DNA from: Bigelowiella natans CCMP2755
Taxonomy: Eukaryota > Cercozoa > Chlorarachniophyceae
DNA length: 64,000 nt
Direction of reading: 5' to 3'
Assembly (NCBI GenBank): GCA_000320545.1
Contig: ADNK01000550.1
Location: 124,001-188,000, forward strand
Both the position numbers and the translations under genes were made by a program. Of this stretch, positions 1 through 10,160 are shown piece after piece. The notes beneath the pieces were generated by a model. That model did no database searches. It had not been told where the DNA came from and saw only the letters and a program-made list of their open reading frames with translations. How positions within the stretch are numbered: the first letter of the stretch is position 1; every line of letters starts with the position of its first letter.

Positions 1-2
1 GT

Positions 3-1220
3 AGGGTTACCGCTTTCAGCACCGAACCCAAAGTTGTTCAGTTCAACGGGACCACCGATTTCAACAAAGTTGCCCAATGCCACATCCCACGTACCGCTGA
101 TCTTCTTTCCAAGATTTGGTTGGTCATAGAGACGGATCCTATTTCCGAGACCACACACAGCACCGGTGACATGAAGCACTACAAGGCGGTTGAAGATGTG
201 GCCCGCGGTATGATCGAGTACATCACCCTCGAGGCTGGCTCGATCACTTACCAGACGATCTACCCTGAGTGGCTTGTCATCAAGGAGGAACTCAGTACGA
301 CAAGCGAAAAAATTGACCTGGATCTCACTGGCAAACCTGATCGAAATACGGGTACATCACAAGCAGCCAGGTTTAGGGAGCTGCCTTACAAGAAAAATCG
401 CTTCTATGTGCAGATCCCATTCTGGTTCTCCCGCACGTATGGTCACGCTCTTCCCATTGTGAACCTTCATCTTACCGAGATTACCATTAAAATCAAAATG
501 AAGGCTAAAACTGACGTCATTATTAGCAACGCCGGTGTAGGAACTGGAGAATTTACTAATGGACTAACTGGTTCTTCCAAAGCTCCTGGAACGCCTGCCG
601 CATTGAGCAGCAGCGACTTTGCGATCAACCAGATGTACCTCCTCGGCGAGTACATCTATCTTTCCGACAACGAACGTACCAGCTTTGCAACCAACCAGCA
701 CGCTTACCTCATCGAGCAAGTTCAAACTCACACGGAGACCATTGCAGCAAATTCTACTTCGCACGTCGCTAAGCTTCAATTCAATCATCCGTGCAAGGCG
801 TTCTACTGGTACGGGATTAAGAAAGACAACAAGGATGCTAAGAATTGGCTCGACTGGTCTGGTTACGAAGACGGAAAGACAGGTTTTGCGCCAGCAAACT
901 CACTTTTTGAAACTGCAAAGATCTCACTCAACAACAACACCCGTGTTATGGCTTTGGGACCTAAGTATTACGGAACTATTCAACCACAGCAACACCACAC
1001 CAGGATCCCTACCTGCAATGTGTACATGTACTCTTTCGCTCTTGCGCCCGAGAACGTGCAGCCAAGTGGTAACCTGAACTGTAGCCGCATCGAGACTATC
1101 TCCCTCGAGCTCAAATTCTCCACATCATTCGATAAAACAATTGATCTTACCGTCATCGCCGAAAACTACAACATTGTACGAATCGGTAACGGCATCTCCA
1201 TGCTTTCTTGGGCATCTTAA
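3..1220 (+). CDS. MCP: NCLDV major capsid protein (double jelly-roll), C-terminal part
   Basis: The frame is open from the left edge (no start in the window) to TAA at 1220, giving about 405 residues, so the N-terminus lies outside. It builds the icosahedral capsid shell. Family signatures are visible: a tract reading QFNGTTDFNKVA near the left edge, PFWFSRTYGHALPIVNLHLTEI in the first jelly roll, YSFALAPENVQPSGNLNCSRI in the second, and a C-terminus NYNIVRIGNGISMLSWAS of the NYN-x-LRI-x-GMGG type. These are the conserved positions of phycodnavirus/iridovirus-like capsid proteins. No stop or frameshift is seen. The identification is firm; only the missing 5' end limits it. Confidence 0.93.
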   Translation, partial: RVTAFSTEPKVVQFNGTTDFNKVAQCHIPRTADLLSKIWLVIETDPISETTHSTGDMKHYKAVEDVARGMIEYITLEAGSITYQTIYPEWLVIKEELSTTSEKIDLDLTGKPDRNTGTSQAARFRELPYKKNRFYVQIPFWFSRTYGHALPIVNLHLTEITIKIKMKAKTDVIISNAGVGTGEFTNGLTGSSKAPGTPAALSSSDFAINQMYLLGEYIYLSDNERTSFATNQHAYLIEQVQTHTETIAANSTSHVAKLQFNHPCKAFYWYGIKKDNKDAKNWLDWSGYEDGKTGFAPANSLFETAKISLNNNTRVMALGPKYYGTIQPQQHHTRIPTCNVYMYSFALAPENVQPSGNLNCSRIETISLELKFSTSFDKTIDLTVIAENYNIVRIGNGISMLSWAS

Positions 1221-1360
1221 ATGTGTGAATTTTTTCGTAATATTATTTGTGTTGTGTGCATGTCAAGGCACAATTAAATAATTCAATGTGTAGTTACAAG
1301 CGTCTTAGGTTGTCATCATGTGCAATTCAAAACGTGTAGTCTTTTTCCATGACAAATGCA

Positions 1361-2173
1361 TCAATGTGATGCGCGATCCACGACCGGGGTCGCACTCTTC
1401 GCCCATCGCGACATTGCAACATCGTCTTCGGAGTCGCTTTCATAGTCTTCCCCTCCCGTGTTTTCTTCTGGTAAATGTGAATCTTCACATCGTGTCATGT
1501 TCAAACTTCGATTAAAAATTCGACCGCAGACAGTGCAAGGATGCAACGATTCTAAGTGCCGTTGATGTGATTGCAAATGTTTGTGTAGGCGCTTGTGCCG
1601 CACATATGATTGGGAGTGTGGTTTGTGGTTCTTCGCAAGAAGATGCGCTCCGAGTGTGTCATAAAGTGCGTTGCGCTTTTTCCGCTCACAGATTGCTTTG
1701 GCGTTCTTTGAATTTCCTTCTGGTTTGATGCATGCGCCGCATTTGCAGCGTCTGCAATCTGTTCGTGCCGAGTGCCGCCAGAACAGCAAAAGGCGTTCCA
1801 TTTGTATGTCGGGGTGCTTTTCCACGTCACGAAAGGCCACGTGGGTTCCATACAGAGCGGTGGCTGTCTGAGCATCAGCAGCAACAAACCCCGCATCGTG
1901 CTCATGACGGTGCAAATCAGACGCGTTCACGAATCGCAGGCCGCACAATTTGCATTCGAATGCGCGGTTAAATCTTGGGTTGTATGAGTTTCGAGAGGAC
2001 ACGACAGGGTCTTTGCAGGTGATGTCGGCGTCGTCAAATGCACGATTCTCGTAGTTATGCCATTTGGTCATGCTGCATGTTTTAGTGTCGTCATTCCGTT
2101 TTGTTTCCTGTTTTCTTTTTCGCTGCTGTGCGAGTCTTTGCCTTTCTTTCTTCTTGTTTTTCTTTTTTCCCAT
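1361..2173 (-). CDS. Basic protein with C2H2-like zinc finger
   Basis: 270 residues from the ATG at 2173; an upstream extension of the frame begins with non-ATG codons. The N-terminus is strongly basic (MGKKKNKKKERQRLAQQ). Around residues 74-92 there is CKLC followed by HRHEH, a C2H2-type finger with irregular histidine spacing. A cysteine cluster (CRRCKCGAC) lies mid-protein, and a second degenerate finger (CTVCGRIF) lies near residue 230 before an acidic tail. A nucleic-acid-binding role is inferred. It lies tail to tail with the capsid gene, and its start faces the stop of the next minus-strand gene only 64 bp away. I do not recognise a named family. Confidence 0.72.
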   Translation of the reverse strand: MGKKKNKKKERQRLAQQRKRKQETKRNDDTKTCSMTKWHNYENRAFDDADITCKDPVVSSRNSYNPRFNRAFECKLCGLRFVNASDLHRHEHDAGFVAADAQTATALYGTHVAFRDVEKHPDIQMERLLLFWRHSARTDCRRCKCGACIKPEGNSKNAKAICERKKRNALYDTLGAHLLAKNHKPHSQSYVRHKRLHKHLQSHQRHLESLHPCTVCGRIFNRSLNMTRCEDSHLPEENTGGEDYESDSEDDVAMSRWAKSATPVVDRASH

Positions 2174-2237
2174 TTCCTTGAATGTTTGGTTTTTGAACAA
2201 TGGAACAAGTCGCAACACAGCAGCACAATAGGAACGT

Positions 2238-2750
2238 TTAGGAACACAAAATAACGTTTTGCAAGAATGCATGCACACATTCAAAGTTAGGCGTAGAGGT
2301 TGATTCAATCTCGCGTTTTAACAGTGTTTTGAAATTTTTTATATTTTCGCCGACGCTGTCAAACAGACGTTGAATCTGGATCGCCGCGCAGCGGTTTGCG
2401 TGTCGGAATTTCTCTATCTGTTTTGCATCAACTTTGTCATCAATGGCAGTTTCGTACATCTTCAGAGCTTCTTTGTATGCAGATTCTCCAGCAAACTCCG
2501 CTTCGTGAAGATCGGTGTCGCCTCCCATGAGTATCTTAGGACCCAACGCGTGCAACAGCGTCTTCTGTGTGCATTCCAGGTCTTTGCATTTGGAGATCTG
2601 CATGTGCGTCATGTCGGTGCTAAACTGTTTCTGACAGACGCGGCGCTTCACTTTCTGCGCGTCGGTCATTGATTGAGGGTTGCACCCTCCGAAAAGGGAC
2701 ACCAGGGCTTGCTGTTTCAGGAAATTTCGGAGTGCGTTGTCGGATTGCAT
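2238..2750 (-). CDS. Uncharacterised 170-residue protein
   Basis: The start is the ATG at 2750; the open frame continues upstream only through a TTG. The protein is mostly alpha-helical by composition, with several cysteines (CNPQS, RRVCQKQF, KCKDLECTQ) and no membrane segment. It reads in the same direction as the zinc-finger gene and is divergent from the basic SPKRKRK-repeat gene, the two sharing a 200-bp AT-rich spacer. No recognised domain. Confidence 0.6.
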   Translation of the reverse strand: MQSDNALRNFLKQQALVSLFGGCNPQSMTDAQKVKRRVCQKQFSTDMTHMQISKCKDLECTQKTLLHALGPKILMGGDTDLHEAEFAGESAYKEALKMYETAIDDKVDAKQIEKFRHANRCAAIQIQRLFDSVGENIKNFKTLLKREIESTSTPNFECVHAFLQNVILCS

Positions 2751-2954
2751 GATGGTATGTTGCAAGATGTGCAGTGGTGCGGTGCTGCTACTACACGTGC
2801 TTGATTTTTTTTGCGATTTTTGGCTTTCTAGTGAGTGCGGATTCAATTAATTGCTATAAAAAAAATGTGAACTTTTTAAAAAAACGGGACCCGATACATC
2901 TTGAAATCAGCAAAGACCATCGACGACACCCCCACCACATCCGACGACACCACC

Positions 2955-3641
2955 ATGTCCTCCCCCGAGTACTCAAGGACACATCTTAACGACATGCGCA
3001 ACAGCGCATCCTGCAGCTACCGACGCAAAATGACTGATCATCATCGTCGACGCACCACGGAGCCAAACGGAGCTCTTAGCGACATGCTCCTGGCCAGTGC
3101 AATGTCCCCCAGCCAAACCCGACGCCGCCGTCGCAAGAAACGATCGGGATCCCGCAGCCGCACCCGCAGCCGCACCCGCAGCCGTACCCGCAGCCGTACC
3201 CGCAGCCGTACCCGCAGCCGTACCCGCAGCCGATCTTCAAGCCGCCGTCGTTATTCTAGCCCCGGCGCACTCCGCCGTCGACGCAGAAGGTCTCGTTCCG
3301 GAAAAAGTACCAAGATGACCACAAAGAGAAAGACATCTAAGTCCAAAAAGAGAAAGCCATCCAAGTCCCCAAAAAGAAAGAGAAAGACCTCCAAGTCCCC
3401 AAAGAGGAAGAGAAAGACCTCCAAGTCCCCAAAGAGGAAGAGAAAGACCTCCAAGTCCCCAAAGAGGAAGAGAAAGACCTCCAAGTCCCCAAAGAGGAAG
3501 AGATCCAAGTCCCCAAGAAGAAGGTCTAAATCACCAAAGAGGTGCCCAAAAGGATGCGTGAAAAAGGCGCGATGCAAATCACCCAAACGCAGAAAGTCTC
3601 CGCGTCGCAAACACAAGGCAAAGGGGCATTACAAATGTTAG
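2955..3641 (+). CDS. Arg/Ser- and SPKRKRK-repeat basic protein (protamine/H1-like)
   Basis: 228 residues from the ATG at 2955. After a short hydrophilic head come RSRT dipeptide-type repeats (about residues 65-95), then five to six copies of a ten-residue unit KTSKSPKRKR, then a cysteine-containing basic tail ending GHYKC. SPKK/SPKR repeats are known from histone H1 tails and sperm basic proteins, where they bind the DNA minor groove and are controlled by phosphorylation at SP sites. Condensation of viral DNA in the virion is the likely job, by inference. The coding DNA is made of tandem repeats, so copy number may vary between isolates. Confidence 0.75.
   Translation: MSSPEYSRTHLNDMRNSASCSYRRKMTDHHRRRTTEPNGALSDMLLASAMSPSQTRRRRRKKRSGSRSRTRSRTRSRTRSRTRSRTRSRTRSRSSSRRRYSSPGALRRRRRRSRSGKSTKMTTKRKTSKSKKRKPSKSPKRKRKTSKSPKRKRKTSKSPKRKRKTSKSPKRKRKTSKSPKRKRSKSPRRRSKSPKRCPKGCVKKARCKSPKRRKSPRRKHKAKGHYKC
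3152..3232 (+). repeat. 12-bp tandem repeat encoding RSRT
   Basis: About six to seven copies of a 12-bp unit (cgcagccgtacc and a cgcacc variant) in frame inside the basic-protein gene. The first copies carry C and the later ones T at one position, so the array shows two sub-blocks. Confidence 0.85.
3350..3505 (+). repeat. 30-bp tandem repeat encoding KTSKSPKRKR
   Basis: Five near-identical 30-bp units (aagtccccaaagaggaagag plus ten bases) in frame in the same gene. The middle copies read as identical, which suggests recent expansion by slippage or unequal exchange. Confidence 0.88.
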
Positions 3642-3669
3642 GTCACCAATCGTGCCCAGTCACTAGAGT

Positions 3670-4617
3670 TTACTTCCCTGTTTTCCTTGCTAAATTGATT
3701 GCTACTTTCTCCAAACGATCAATGCGCTGAGCGGATTTGCTCACGTCGTTGATCATTCGCGACACAATGCCATGCAAATTCCGCAAAGCCAGGTTCTTCG
3801 AAATTACCATGTTCGCATAATGAAGATCATTTCTATTCGATGAAGTATCCTGTTTGTTCATCGCATGTGAATCCGCTGTAGCGCCAACGCGTGTCGATGT
3901 AGATGGGTGCGTTGCGATGTTAATGTTTATTGCGTTGCTATTATCCACATTCTTTTCGTCGTCGTCATCGTCGACAGTGTTTGCAGATTTGTTCTCTTCG
4001 CCACTACTACTACTACTGCAGCTATTACTGCTGCTATTTACATGACATGGAGGCGGCAAACATTCTGAAGGAGTGGTGTTTTGATTTATGCACATGTTTA
4101 TGGCAGAGGCTAAATCTTGCATGATTGTCATATTTTGCTGAATCGAGTGTTTGGCCTCATCTAGAGCGGCTCGTAACGTTTTGACTTCTGCCTCGTGCAT
4201 GCTCGTTAACGCTGAGTAGATTTCGTCAAGTTTTTCCTTGTAACTCAACGGCAAAGAATCGTCGTCATCATCATTGTCAGTCTCACTGTCATCGCCACCA
4301 CCTCCGTTACCACCCCCTCCATCCCCTCCATCACCCCCTCCATCACCTCCATCACCTCCGTCACCTCCGTTACCCCCACCACCTCCCGTTGATCCGTGCT
4401 TGTCATTTAGATGCGCACTTATTGCTGCCTCAACCATTTCTAAAACCGTTTTTTTCTCATCATTTTCATCCTGATGATATTCGGTTTCATGATCATCGAT
4501 GCTACGACCAGTTGATCCAGATAAAACAACATCACCGTCCTGGTTCACTATTTGAGCGTTGTTGGTGAGAAATATAGTTCCCAAAACCTCTATGTTGTTC
4601 ACTGCCAAATCTGCCAT
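3670..4617 (-). CDS. Acidic Gly/Asp-repeat protein
   Basis: 315 residues from the ATG at 4617. Residues 1-35 (MADLAVNNIEVLGTIFLTNN) have beta-strand character. A low-complexity GGDGGDGG block follows at about 76-110, then an Asp run, a helical stretch (about 120-165) that could form a coiled coil, a Ser-rich patch, another Asp run, and a helical C-terminus. The order of an N-terminal motif, a flexible glycine linker and a helix resembles short virion or fibre-associated proteins, but no family is recognised. It converges on the basic-protein gene, with 28 bp between the stops. Confidence 0.65.
   Translation of the reverse strand: MADLAVNNIEVLGTIFLTNNAQIVNQDGDVVLSGSTGRSIDDHETEYHQDENDEKKTVLEMVEAAISAHLNDKHGSTGGGGGNGGDGGDGGDGGGDGGDGGGGNGGGGDDSETDNDDDDDSLPLSYKEKLDEIYSALTSMHEAEVKTLRAALDEAKHSIQQNMTIMQDLASAINMCINQNTTPSECLPPPCHVNSSSNSCSSSSSGEENKSANTVDDDDDEKNVDNSNAININIATHPSTSTRVGATADSHAMNKQDTSSNRNDLHYANMVISKNLALRNLHGIVSRMINDVSKSAQRIDRLEKVAINLARKTGK
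4293..4386 (-). repeat. Gly-Gly-Asp coding minisatellite
   Basis: Imperfect 9-bp units (plus strand: tcacctcca, cccctccat) encode the GGDGG block of the acidic protein. The units vary by synonymous changes, which argues for selection on the peptide rather than pure slippage. Confidence 0.75.
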
Positions 4618-4836
4618 TTAGTTTTTGAGTTGCCTTTTAGTGTTTTGTTTTGTTTTATTGCAAGTTTGTTTTCGTTGCGGGGGTTCTGTACAGAACTATG
4701 AGAAAAAAAAATACACGCAAGATGCTGTCAATGAGCATTAACATAATTTTTTTTTTTGCTTCATTTGTTCTTTAATTGATCTTTGAATGTAAAAATCTCT
4801 TGCAAACACAAGTCATTTCATCATCGTTTGTGTGCA

Positions 4837-6252
4837 ATGTCAACGGACACTAATTCAACATCCACCAGCAAAACAGTGAGATTGGCCATTCATGCTAACA
4901 ACATAGCGTTCAATTACGAACATTGTCTTCGCACGGTGCAGCGATACATGACTGAGACCATTCTGTATTTCTTCAAAGCTTTGCTCGAAACAGTAGCTAA
5001 AAAACACAGCGAAGAGTACAGCAGACTGCAATCCATGTTCATGAGTTTTCCAAGTGTCAGGGAGCGGTTTGAAATCAAGGTGAGCAAAATCAAAGACTAC
5101 AGTCGTGATTCGGCAAACAAGATCGGGCAAGATCTTCTGCTTCATTTAGAGCGTGAATGGCCGGAGTTTGACATCCGAAAGGCCGTGTACAAATTCGTCC
5201 TCGTTGAGCTGGCCACTAACAAGCAGATGTCAGTCGAGGACACTGAGAATGGCACAGCCAACAGCAGCGCGTGCAATGTGGACGAGGTCCAAGAGCAACA
5301 AGACAAAGCTGATGGTTCAAGCACGCAACAAGTGGTCGAAGAAAAACAACAGATCACTGTCGACATCGAGGATGAGCATGTGCTGAATTTCTTGCACGCC
5401 TGTGTTTCCAATGCAGCCAAAGACTTTGAAAACGACATCGACCTCCTCATCGAGAAGCCTGACTACAAAGGCATGAAATCACGAAAAATCATCTGCAAAG
5501 AGGCAGTGAAAAACGCCGTGATCGATTTCTACACGAAGCACGGCAAACGCAGCAAAACCGTCCGACACCGCCGGATCAAAATCACAGCGTCGAAGTCCTC
5601 TAACACCGAGGAGTCCGCGTCAAGAGATGCCCATGACGATTCCGCCGTTCCGAAATCCGACGAAACGGAATTGAATGACATTAACAAAAGCACAGGACAC
5701 GAAACCGAAATGCAACCCATCACCAAAGCCCATCATCAACCCTACGAAGACTCGGAGTTCGAAGCACGTGACAAAAATGACAATGAAGCGGAACAGGTGC
5801 CGCAAGTTGCCGCGAGCACTCATGCTGACGCCAATGAGGTCTTGAACAACCTTCACAGTGGAACAAGTAACCCTTTTGAGACCAATCAAGTGAAAGACGA
5901 GGCCACTTCATCACTCGAACAAAGATTGCTTGACAACTCTTTGATCACACCTCACACCACACAAGAACCACTTTCATACGAGAAACCTGTCCCTTCAAAT
6001 GATTATCTACACAACGCAGAGACAGCATCACAAAAAGACGAAAAATCCGGAAATCCGTACACGACAAACGAAAACAGCTGTGCTAACACAGTCGCCGGTC
6101 AACAACATGAGACTGAATCACATTCATTTCCGAATCCAAACACCCCATTCGAACAGTCGCAGTCGCAGACGCCCATTGAGGCCAGACAGAATTCCAATGA
6201 AGTAAACGACGATGAAGCTATTACTAATTTTTTACGTCAACATGGCATTTAG
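4837..6252 (+). CDS. Helical N-terminus with long disordered acidic tail
   Basis: 471 residues from the ATG at 4837; 54 bp of open frame upstream begins with TTG. Residues about 1-250 are helical and contain two similar-looking parts separated by a Q/E/D-rich linker; the second ends in a basic patch (KHGKRSKTVRHRRIKI). The remaining 220 residues are polar, rich in N, T, E and S, and likely disordered. The last residues (ITNFLRQHGI) may be a short binding motif. No enzyme signature is visible. An A/T-rich spacer with a 12-T run precedes the gene, as in several neighbours. Confidence 0.65.
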   Translation: MSTDTNSTSTSKTVRLAIHANNIAFNYEHCLRTVQRYMTETILYFFKALLETVAKKHSEEYSRLQSMFMSFPSVRERFEIKVSKIKDYSRDSANKIGQDLLLHLEREWPEFDIRKAVYKFVLVELATNKQMSVEDTENGTANSSACNVDEVQEQQDKADGSSTQQVVEEKQQITVDIEDEHVLNFLHACVSNAAKDFENDIDLLIEKPDYKGMKSRKIICKEAVKNAVIDFYTKHGKRSKTVRHRRIKITASKSSNTEESASRDAHDDSAVPKSDETELNDINKSTGHETEMQPITKAHHQPYEDSEFEARDKNDNEAEQVPQVAASTHADANEVLNNLHSGTSNPFETNQVKDEATSSLEQRLLDNSLITPHTTQEPLSYEKPVPSNDYLHNAETASQKDEKSGNPYTTNENSCANTVAGQQHETESHSFPNPNTPFEQSQSQTPIEARQNSNEVNDDEAITNFLRQHGI

Positions 6253-6338
6253 GCATTTAGATTTTTTTGTATTTTTTTCTGTTGTGTTTGCATGTTTGGA
6301 ATCTCAATGCACAAAATCCAAAAGTAAACTCTGACACG

Positions 6339-8291
6339 ATGGAAGTGGAACAATATCTGTCAATTAATCCAATTGAAAGTGGGCGCGCTGCCATAAGCTT
6401 GCATCCAAAATCCATATCGCTTAAACCCCCCGCAATAGACCCTGCCAACTTGAATGTGGGTCCGATTGGACCTAACAACAAAGATGATTCTACACCATCA
6501 ACCTTTTCTCTAGGCGCCGCAACTAATGAAAAAGTAGGTGAAGCGGTAACCAATACGTTGACAGTTTCACCTTTGTTGATTCAAAATTTAGATGGAACAA
6601 GCACTTATGTGGAAAATCAAATAAATGTAACATTCACAGGAACTCTTCAGATGCAAAATATACACCTAGCCAACAATGGTGCTATACTTGAAAGAATTTT
6701 TCCTGGTTTAGTGGCACGAATATCTGGAGTGTCGAATGTGTACAACGGAATTTACATAGTGACTGGCGCTGCATTGGCCACAAATTCAATGTCCCTGCGT
6801 AGCGCAAACAATTCAACGATCAACGCTCAAACACCAGCAAGCGTCCCAGCAGCTGGAAACAAAATCCAATTTTATTATTACGCAATAAATCTTGGAGTTG
6901 CGCCTTCCAACGTAGTAACCAGCATTCCTGGTCTTCAGAACGAGACAGGGTCAATTGCATATTTCAATCAACATTTGTATCTTCGAACTGAAGATGGGTG
7001 GATTCGTCTGACTGATGCAACAGTGCCTCATAGAAGCATTCGAGGTTTTAAAGGTCTTAAAGGCAACGACGGTGTGCAAGGTGACACGGGACAGCCCGGA
7101 TCACAAGGTCCAATCGGGGCTAAAGGATACGATGGGTACCCGGGTGTAGTGGGTTTACCTGGGCCTCGAGGAGACCAAGGGCCGGATGGTCCAATGGGGT
7201 TTTCGGGAGAATCATCGGTTATTTCAGACAGCGATCAAGCATTGCGAAGCACCACATATTTGGGGGAAACAGGACCGGCATTTGCCGCGGCACCATTTTA
7301 CAACTTGGGTGCCGGTGCCACCAAAAATGGAGAAGTAAGTAATAACACAATGACTCTGAAAGGCACAGGCGTCGATGAAGTCACCGTCACCTTGCAAGGT
7401 AACACAGCTTTTGATTCCTCCTACTATCCCGCTGTGAACGATTTTGTTCGGATATCAGGTACATCAAACGGTATTTACAATCGGATTTACACAACGAAAT
7501 CAGCAAGCACTACGTCATTAATTCTCACCCCGTTTTTGAAAGGAGCCATTACAGCAAACACCGCTGCAAGTGTTCCATCGTCTAATGACAAATTAGAAAC
7601 AAAATTCACCTCAGCACAGGAAGCTGTAGTCACCGATACCGCTTCTGACGGTGACATTTTAAATCAAAGAGGGGTGTATCTCGGAATGCAGTCCGAAATC
7701 AAAACTAATGGACCAGTAATTGTTTTGAACCACAAAAGGGAAGAAAGTGAACTACAAATACCCGTGAACTACATTGATTTCGGTCCTAAAATCATAGATT
7801 ACCATGGCCGGTTCATCAACTCATTAACAAACACTAGCATGCTACAAATATGGACAAAGGGTCCCAATGCGAGTCCCCTTGTGTATTTCGATTTTAGAAA
7901 AAAAGCAGATAATTCATATGAGATAAAAACCAAATTATCTAGTGACCAGTTGGCAACACCAAGTGACCGCCGAATCAAAGATGACATTGTTTCAGGTGAT
8001 TTGGATCTTTGTGACAAGAACATTGCAAGGGTGAAGCTTCGCAAATTTAAATGGAATGATGAATATCAAAAATACAGAAAAAACAAAGACAGTACTTGCC
8101 TTGGAGTCATTGCGCAAGAAATCAAAAGTGTTTTTCCCAAGTCACTATCTTCTGACGTCGCAGACAATCATTTGGACATTAAAAACGGGCACTACATATA
8201 TTTCAACAAAACCGAACTTTTTTACACAATGCTGGGATGTCTACAAAATCTGATAAAGAAAACTGAAACTTTAGAAACACAAATTTTGTGA
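6339..8291 (+). CDS. Collagen-like virion protein with C-terminal S74 chaperone domain (copy 1)
   Basis: 650 residues from the ATG at 6339. Collagen-type Gly-X-Y repeats run from about residue 236 to 292. A beta-rich region follows that contains a segment (GTGVDEVTVTLQG, NDFVRISGTSNGIYN) shared with the next gene. The C-terminus is an intramolecular chaperone of endosialidase type (peptidase S74): it starts at SDRRIKDDI (Ser542) and continues with LRKFKWND and LGVIAQEI. In that family a Ser/Lys dyad cuts the chaperone off after it has trimerised the fibre. A trimeric surface fibre is the likely product. Tandem paralogue of the following gene. Confidence 0.9.
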   Translation: MEVEQYLSINPIESGRAAISLHPKSISLKPPAIDPANLNVGPIGPNNKDDSTPSTFSLGAATNEKVGEAVTNTLTVSPLLIQNLDGTSTYVENQINVTFTGTLQMQNIHLANNGAILERIFPGLVARISGVSNVYNGIYIVTGAALATNSMSLRSANNSTINAQTPASVPAAGNKIQFYYYAINLGVAPSNVVTSIPGLQNETGSIAYFNQHLYLRTEDGWIRLTDATVPHRSIRGFKGLKGNDGVQGDTGQPGSQGPIGAKGYDGYPGVVGLPGPRGDQGPDGPMGFSGESSVISDSDQALRSTTYLGETGPAFAAAPFYNLGAGATKNGEVSNNTMTLKGTGVDEVTVTLQGNTAFDSSYYPAVNDFVRISGTSNGIYNRIYTTKSASTTSLILTPFLKGAITANTAASVPSSNDKLETKFTSAQEAVVTDTASDGDILNQRGVYLGMQSEIKTNGPVIVLNHKREESELQIPVNYIDFGPKIIDYHGRFINSLTNTSMLQIWTKGPNASPLVYFDFRKKADNSYEIKTKLSSDQLATPSDRRIKDDIVSGDLDLCDKNIARVKLRKFKWNDEYQKYRKNKDSTCLGVIAQEIKSVFPKSLSSDVADNHLDIKNGHYIYFNKTELFYTMLGCLQNLIKKTETLETQIL

Positions 8292-8400
8292 TCTCTGCTA
8301 CACATGCTTTAAGCCTCTGCAAATTTTTTTCTCATTTGATTTGTAATTTTTTTAACTTCGATTGCAAGGTGAACGTCACACATACACACAAACACCCAAA

Positions 8401-9972
8401 ATGCCTCGACCGGACGACACACTTGAACAGCTAGCAGTCCCCGAAATTTTTGTTGTTGAGGACAACGCAGTTAGCACCAACAATGCATTACGAGTAAAAA
8501 GCCATTCGATAACCATTCCGTCTTTGAGCAGCCAGCCAACATTTGGCACAGCGATTCCAGGTGTCAACAGTGAAGAAGGATCGCTAGTTTATTACGATAA
8601 CTCCTTGTATCTCTTGGTCAAAAAAATGCCAGTAGAAAAAATAAACAATGTTACGCAGCTAGAATGGAAACAGGTCACAACCGCGTCATCCATAGTTCAA
8701 GGACCTCAAGGAGACAAGGGCGATCCAGGGAATCCTGGGATTCCAGGGGCTAACGGCGATGTAGGCCCACCAGGTCCGCGTGGTCCACCCGGCTCACAAG
8801 GTCGTCAGGGGAATGAAGGCGAAAAAGGTTTGCGCGGTCCTAATGGTCCACAAGGACCGGCAGGACCGTCTTATGAATTGATCAAGGGAGATCAAGGACC
8901 TCCGGTGTCCTTTGACACGAACGTTTTTTCCAGCAACACTGGTCCAACACCTAGCCAAATTGGTGTACACATGGGCACTGACGGCACAAACACAAACATT
9001 CAATTGGTATCGGATAAGGGATCTCAGATTCATTTCAAATCAAATAAAGGTAGTACCAAATTTATCTCATCGATTGGCTTGGATGGCATTTACTCAGTTC
9101 CGAACTCATCCACAGATCCAACCGCCACAAACGTCGCTTTGAGTAACCCAACCGATACTTCGATTGGTGCTGCCACTGGTAACACCATCGAGTTAGAAGG
9201 GACTGGTGCAAATGAGGTCAAAGTCACCGTGCGTGATGGCGCACAATTGTCGTATCAACCTGTTAACAACGATGTTGTGCGCATTTCAGGAGTGTCATCA
9301 ACTTACGATGGGAACTACAGAATTCGCATTGATAACGACCCAAATACTGTTTACAAATTTTCGACTTTTCCAGGGCAAACTAACAACACTGGGGCTCAGG
9401 TTTTCTATTTGACTGCATTGTCAACGTCTAGTATTACATCTAGCACCCTCAAAAATACTCCTGCTGCCACTAACAAATTGGAGATTTTTTCAAATTCTAC
9501 TTCTGACAAATTCTTTCGCATCCAAGCTGGAACTTGCAGCGCAAATGGTCCAGTTTACCCAACTTTCTTAAAGATGAATGTAGATAAATCTGAGATCCTT
9601 TCAAGTACAATCATTTCGTATGGTTCGGATCGACGAATAAAAGACGACATCAAAGACGCAGATACCAAATTGTGCTACGACAACACAAAAAAGCTGTCAC
9701 TTCGGCGGTTCAAGTGGAAAGATGAAATGCAAAGCATTTACAAATACAAAGACACAAACAGACTTGGTCTAATTGCTGATGAACTCAAAACAGTCTTTCC
9801 TAAAAGCGTATACGAAGCACCAGAGACAGAAGCTTTCGACATTGCCAAAAACACTGGCATTACGCACATTGAAACGGACCAGGTGTTTTACAGCATGCTC
9901 GGTGCGATCCAACAACTCCAGGGCAAAATCAAGACACTCCAGGAAAAACTCGCAGCAAAAGCGTCTTCGTAA
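8401..9972 (+). CDS. Collagen-like virion protein with C-terminal S74 chaperone domain (copy 2)
   Basis: 523 residues from the ATG at 8401. Gly-X-Y repeats occupy about residues 101-157 ([20 protein letters not shown]). The shared beta segment ([30 protein letters not shown]) lies near 270. The S74 chaperone begins at SDRRIKDDI (Ser409) and continues with LRRFKWKDE and LGLIADEL, ending in a helix that could trimerise. The shared blocks show origin by tandem duplication with copy 1. The leader just before the ATG is A/C-rich (cacacatacacac). Confidence 0.9.
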   Translation: MPRPDDTLEQLAVPEIFVVEDNAVSTNNALRVKSHSITIPSLSSQPTFGTAIPGVNSEEGSLVYYDNSLYLLVKKMPVEKINNVTQLEWKQVTTASSIVQGPQGDKGDPGNPGIPGANGDVGPPGPRGPPGSQGRQGNEGEKGLRGPNGPQGPAGPSYELIKGDQGPPVSFDTNVFSSNTGPTPSQIGVHMGTDGTNTNIQLVSDKGSQIHFKSNKGSTKFISSIGLDGIYSVPNSSTDPTATNVALSNPTDTSIGAATGNTIELEGTGANEVKVTVRDGAQLSYQPVNNDVVRISGVSSTYDGNYRIRIDNDPNTVYKFSTFPGQTNNTGAQVFYLTALSTSSITSSTLKNTPAATNKLEIFSNSTSDKFFRIQAGTCSANGPVYPTFLKMNVDKSEILSSTIISYGSDRRIKDDIKDADTKLCYDNTKKLSLRRFKWKDEMQSIYKYKDTNRLGLIADELKTVFPKSVYEAPETEAFDIAKNTGITHIETDQVFYSMLGAIQQLQGKIKTLQEKLAAKASS

Positions 9973-10160
9973 TTTTTTTTTCAAAAAAGCACAATCCGCA
10001 TGGCTAAATACCTGCACAAAAAAAAATAAAAGATCCCTCCTTTTTCAACGACACGATCTAACTAAACACCTGACAATTGGAGAAGAGACTATCCACTCTG
10101 CTGTCGTCGACACTGCACCATACGAAGATACACGCATACCCATAACACCACACACACAAA

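Noticed and set aside
3251..3616. Leu/Phe/Asp-rich minus-strand repeat protein
   Set aside because: Antisense reading of the SPKRKRK repeats; an artefact of tandem DNA.
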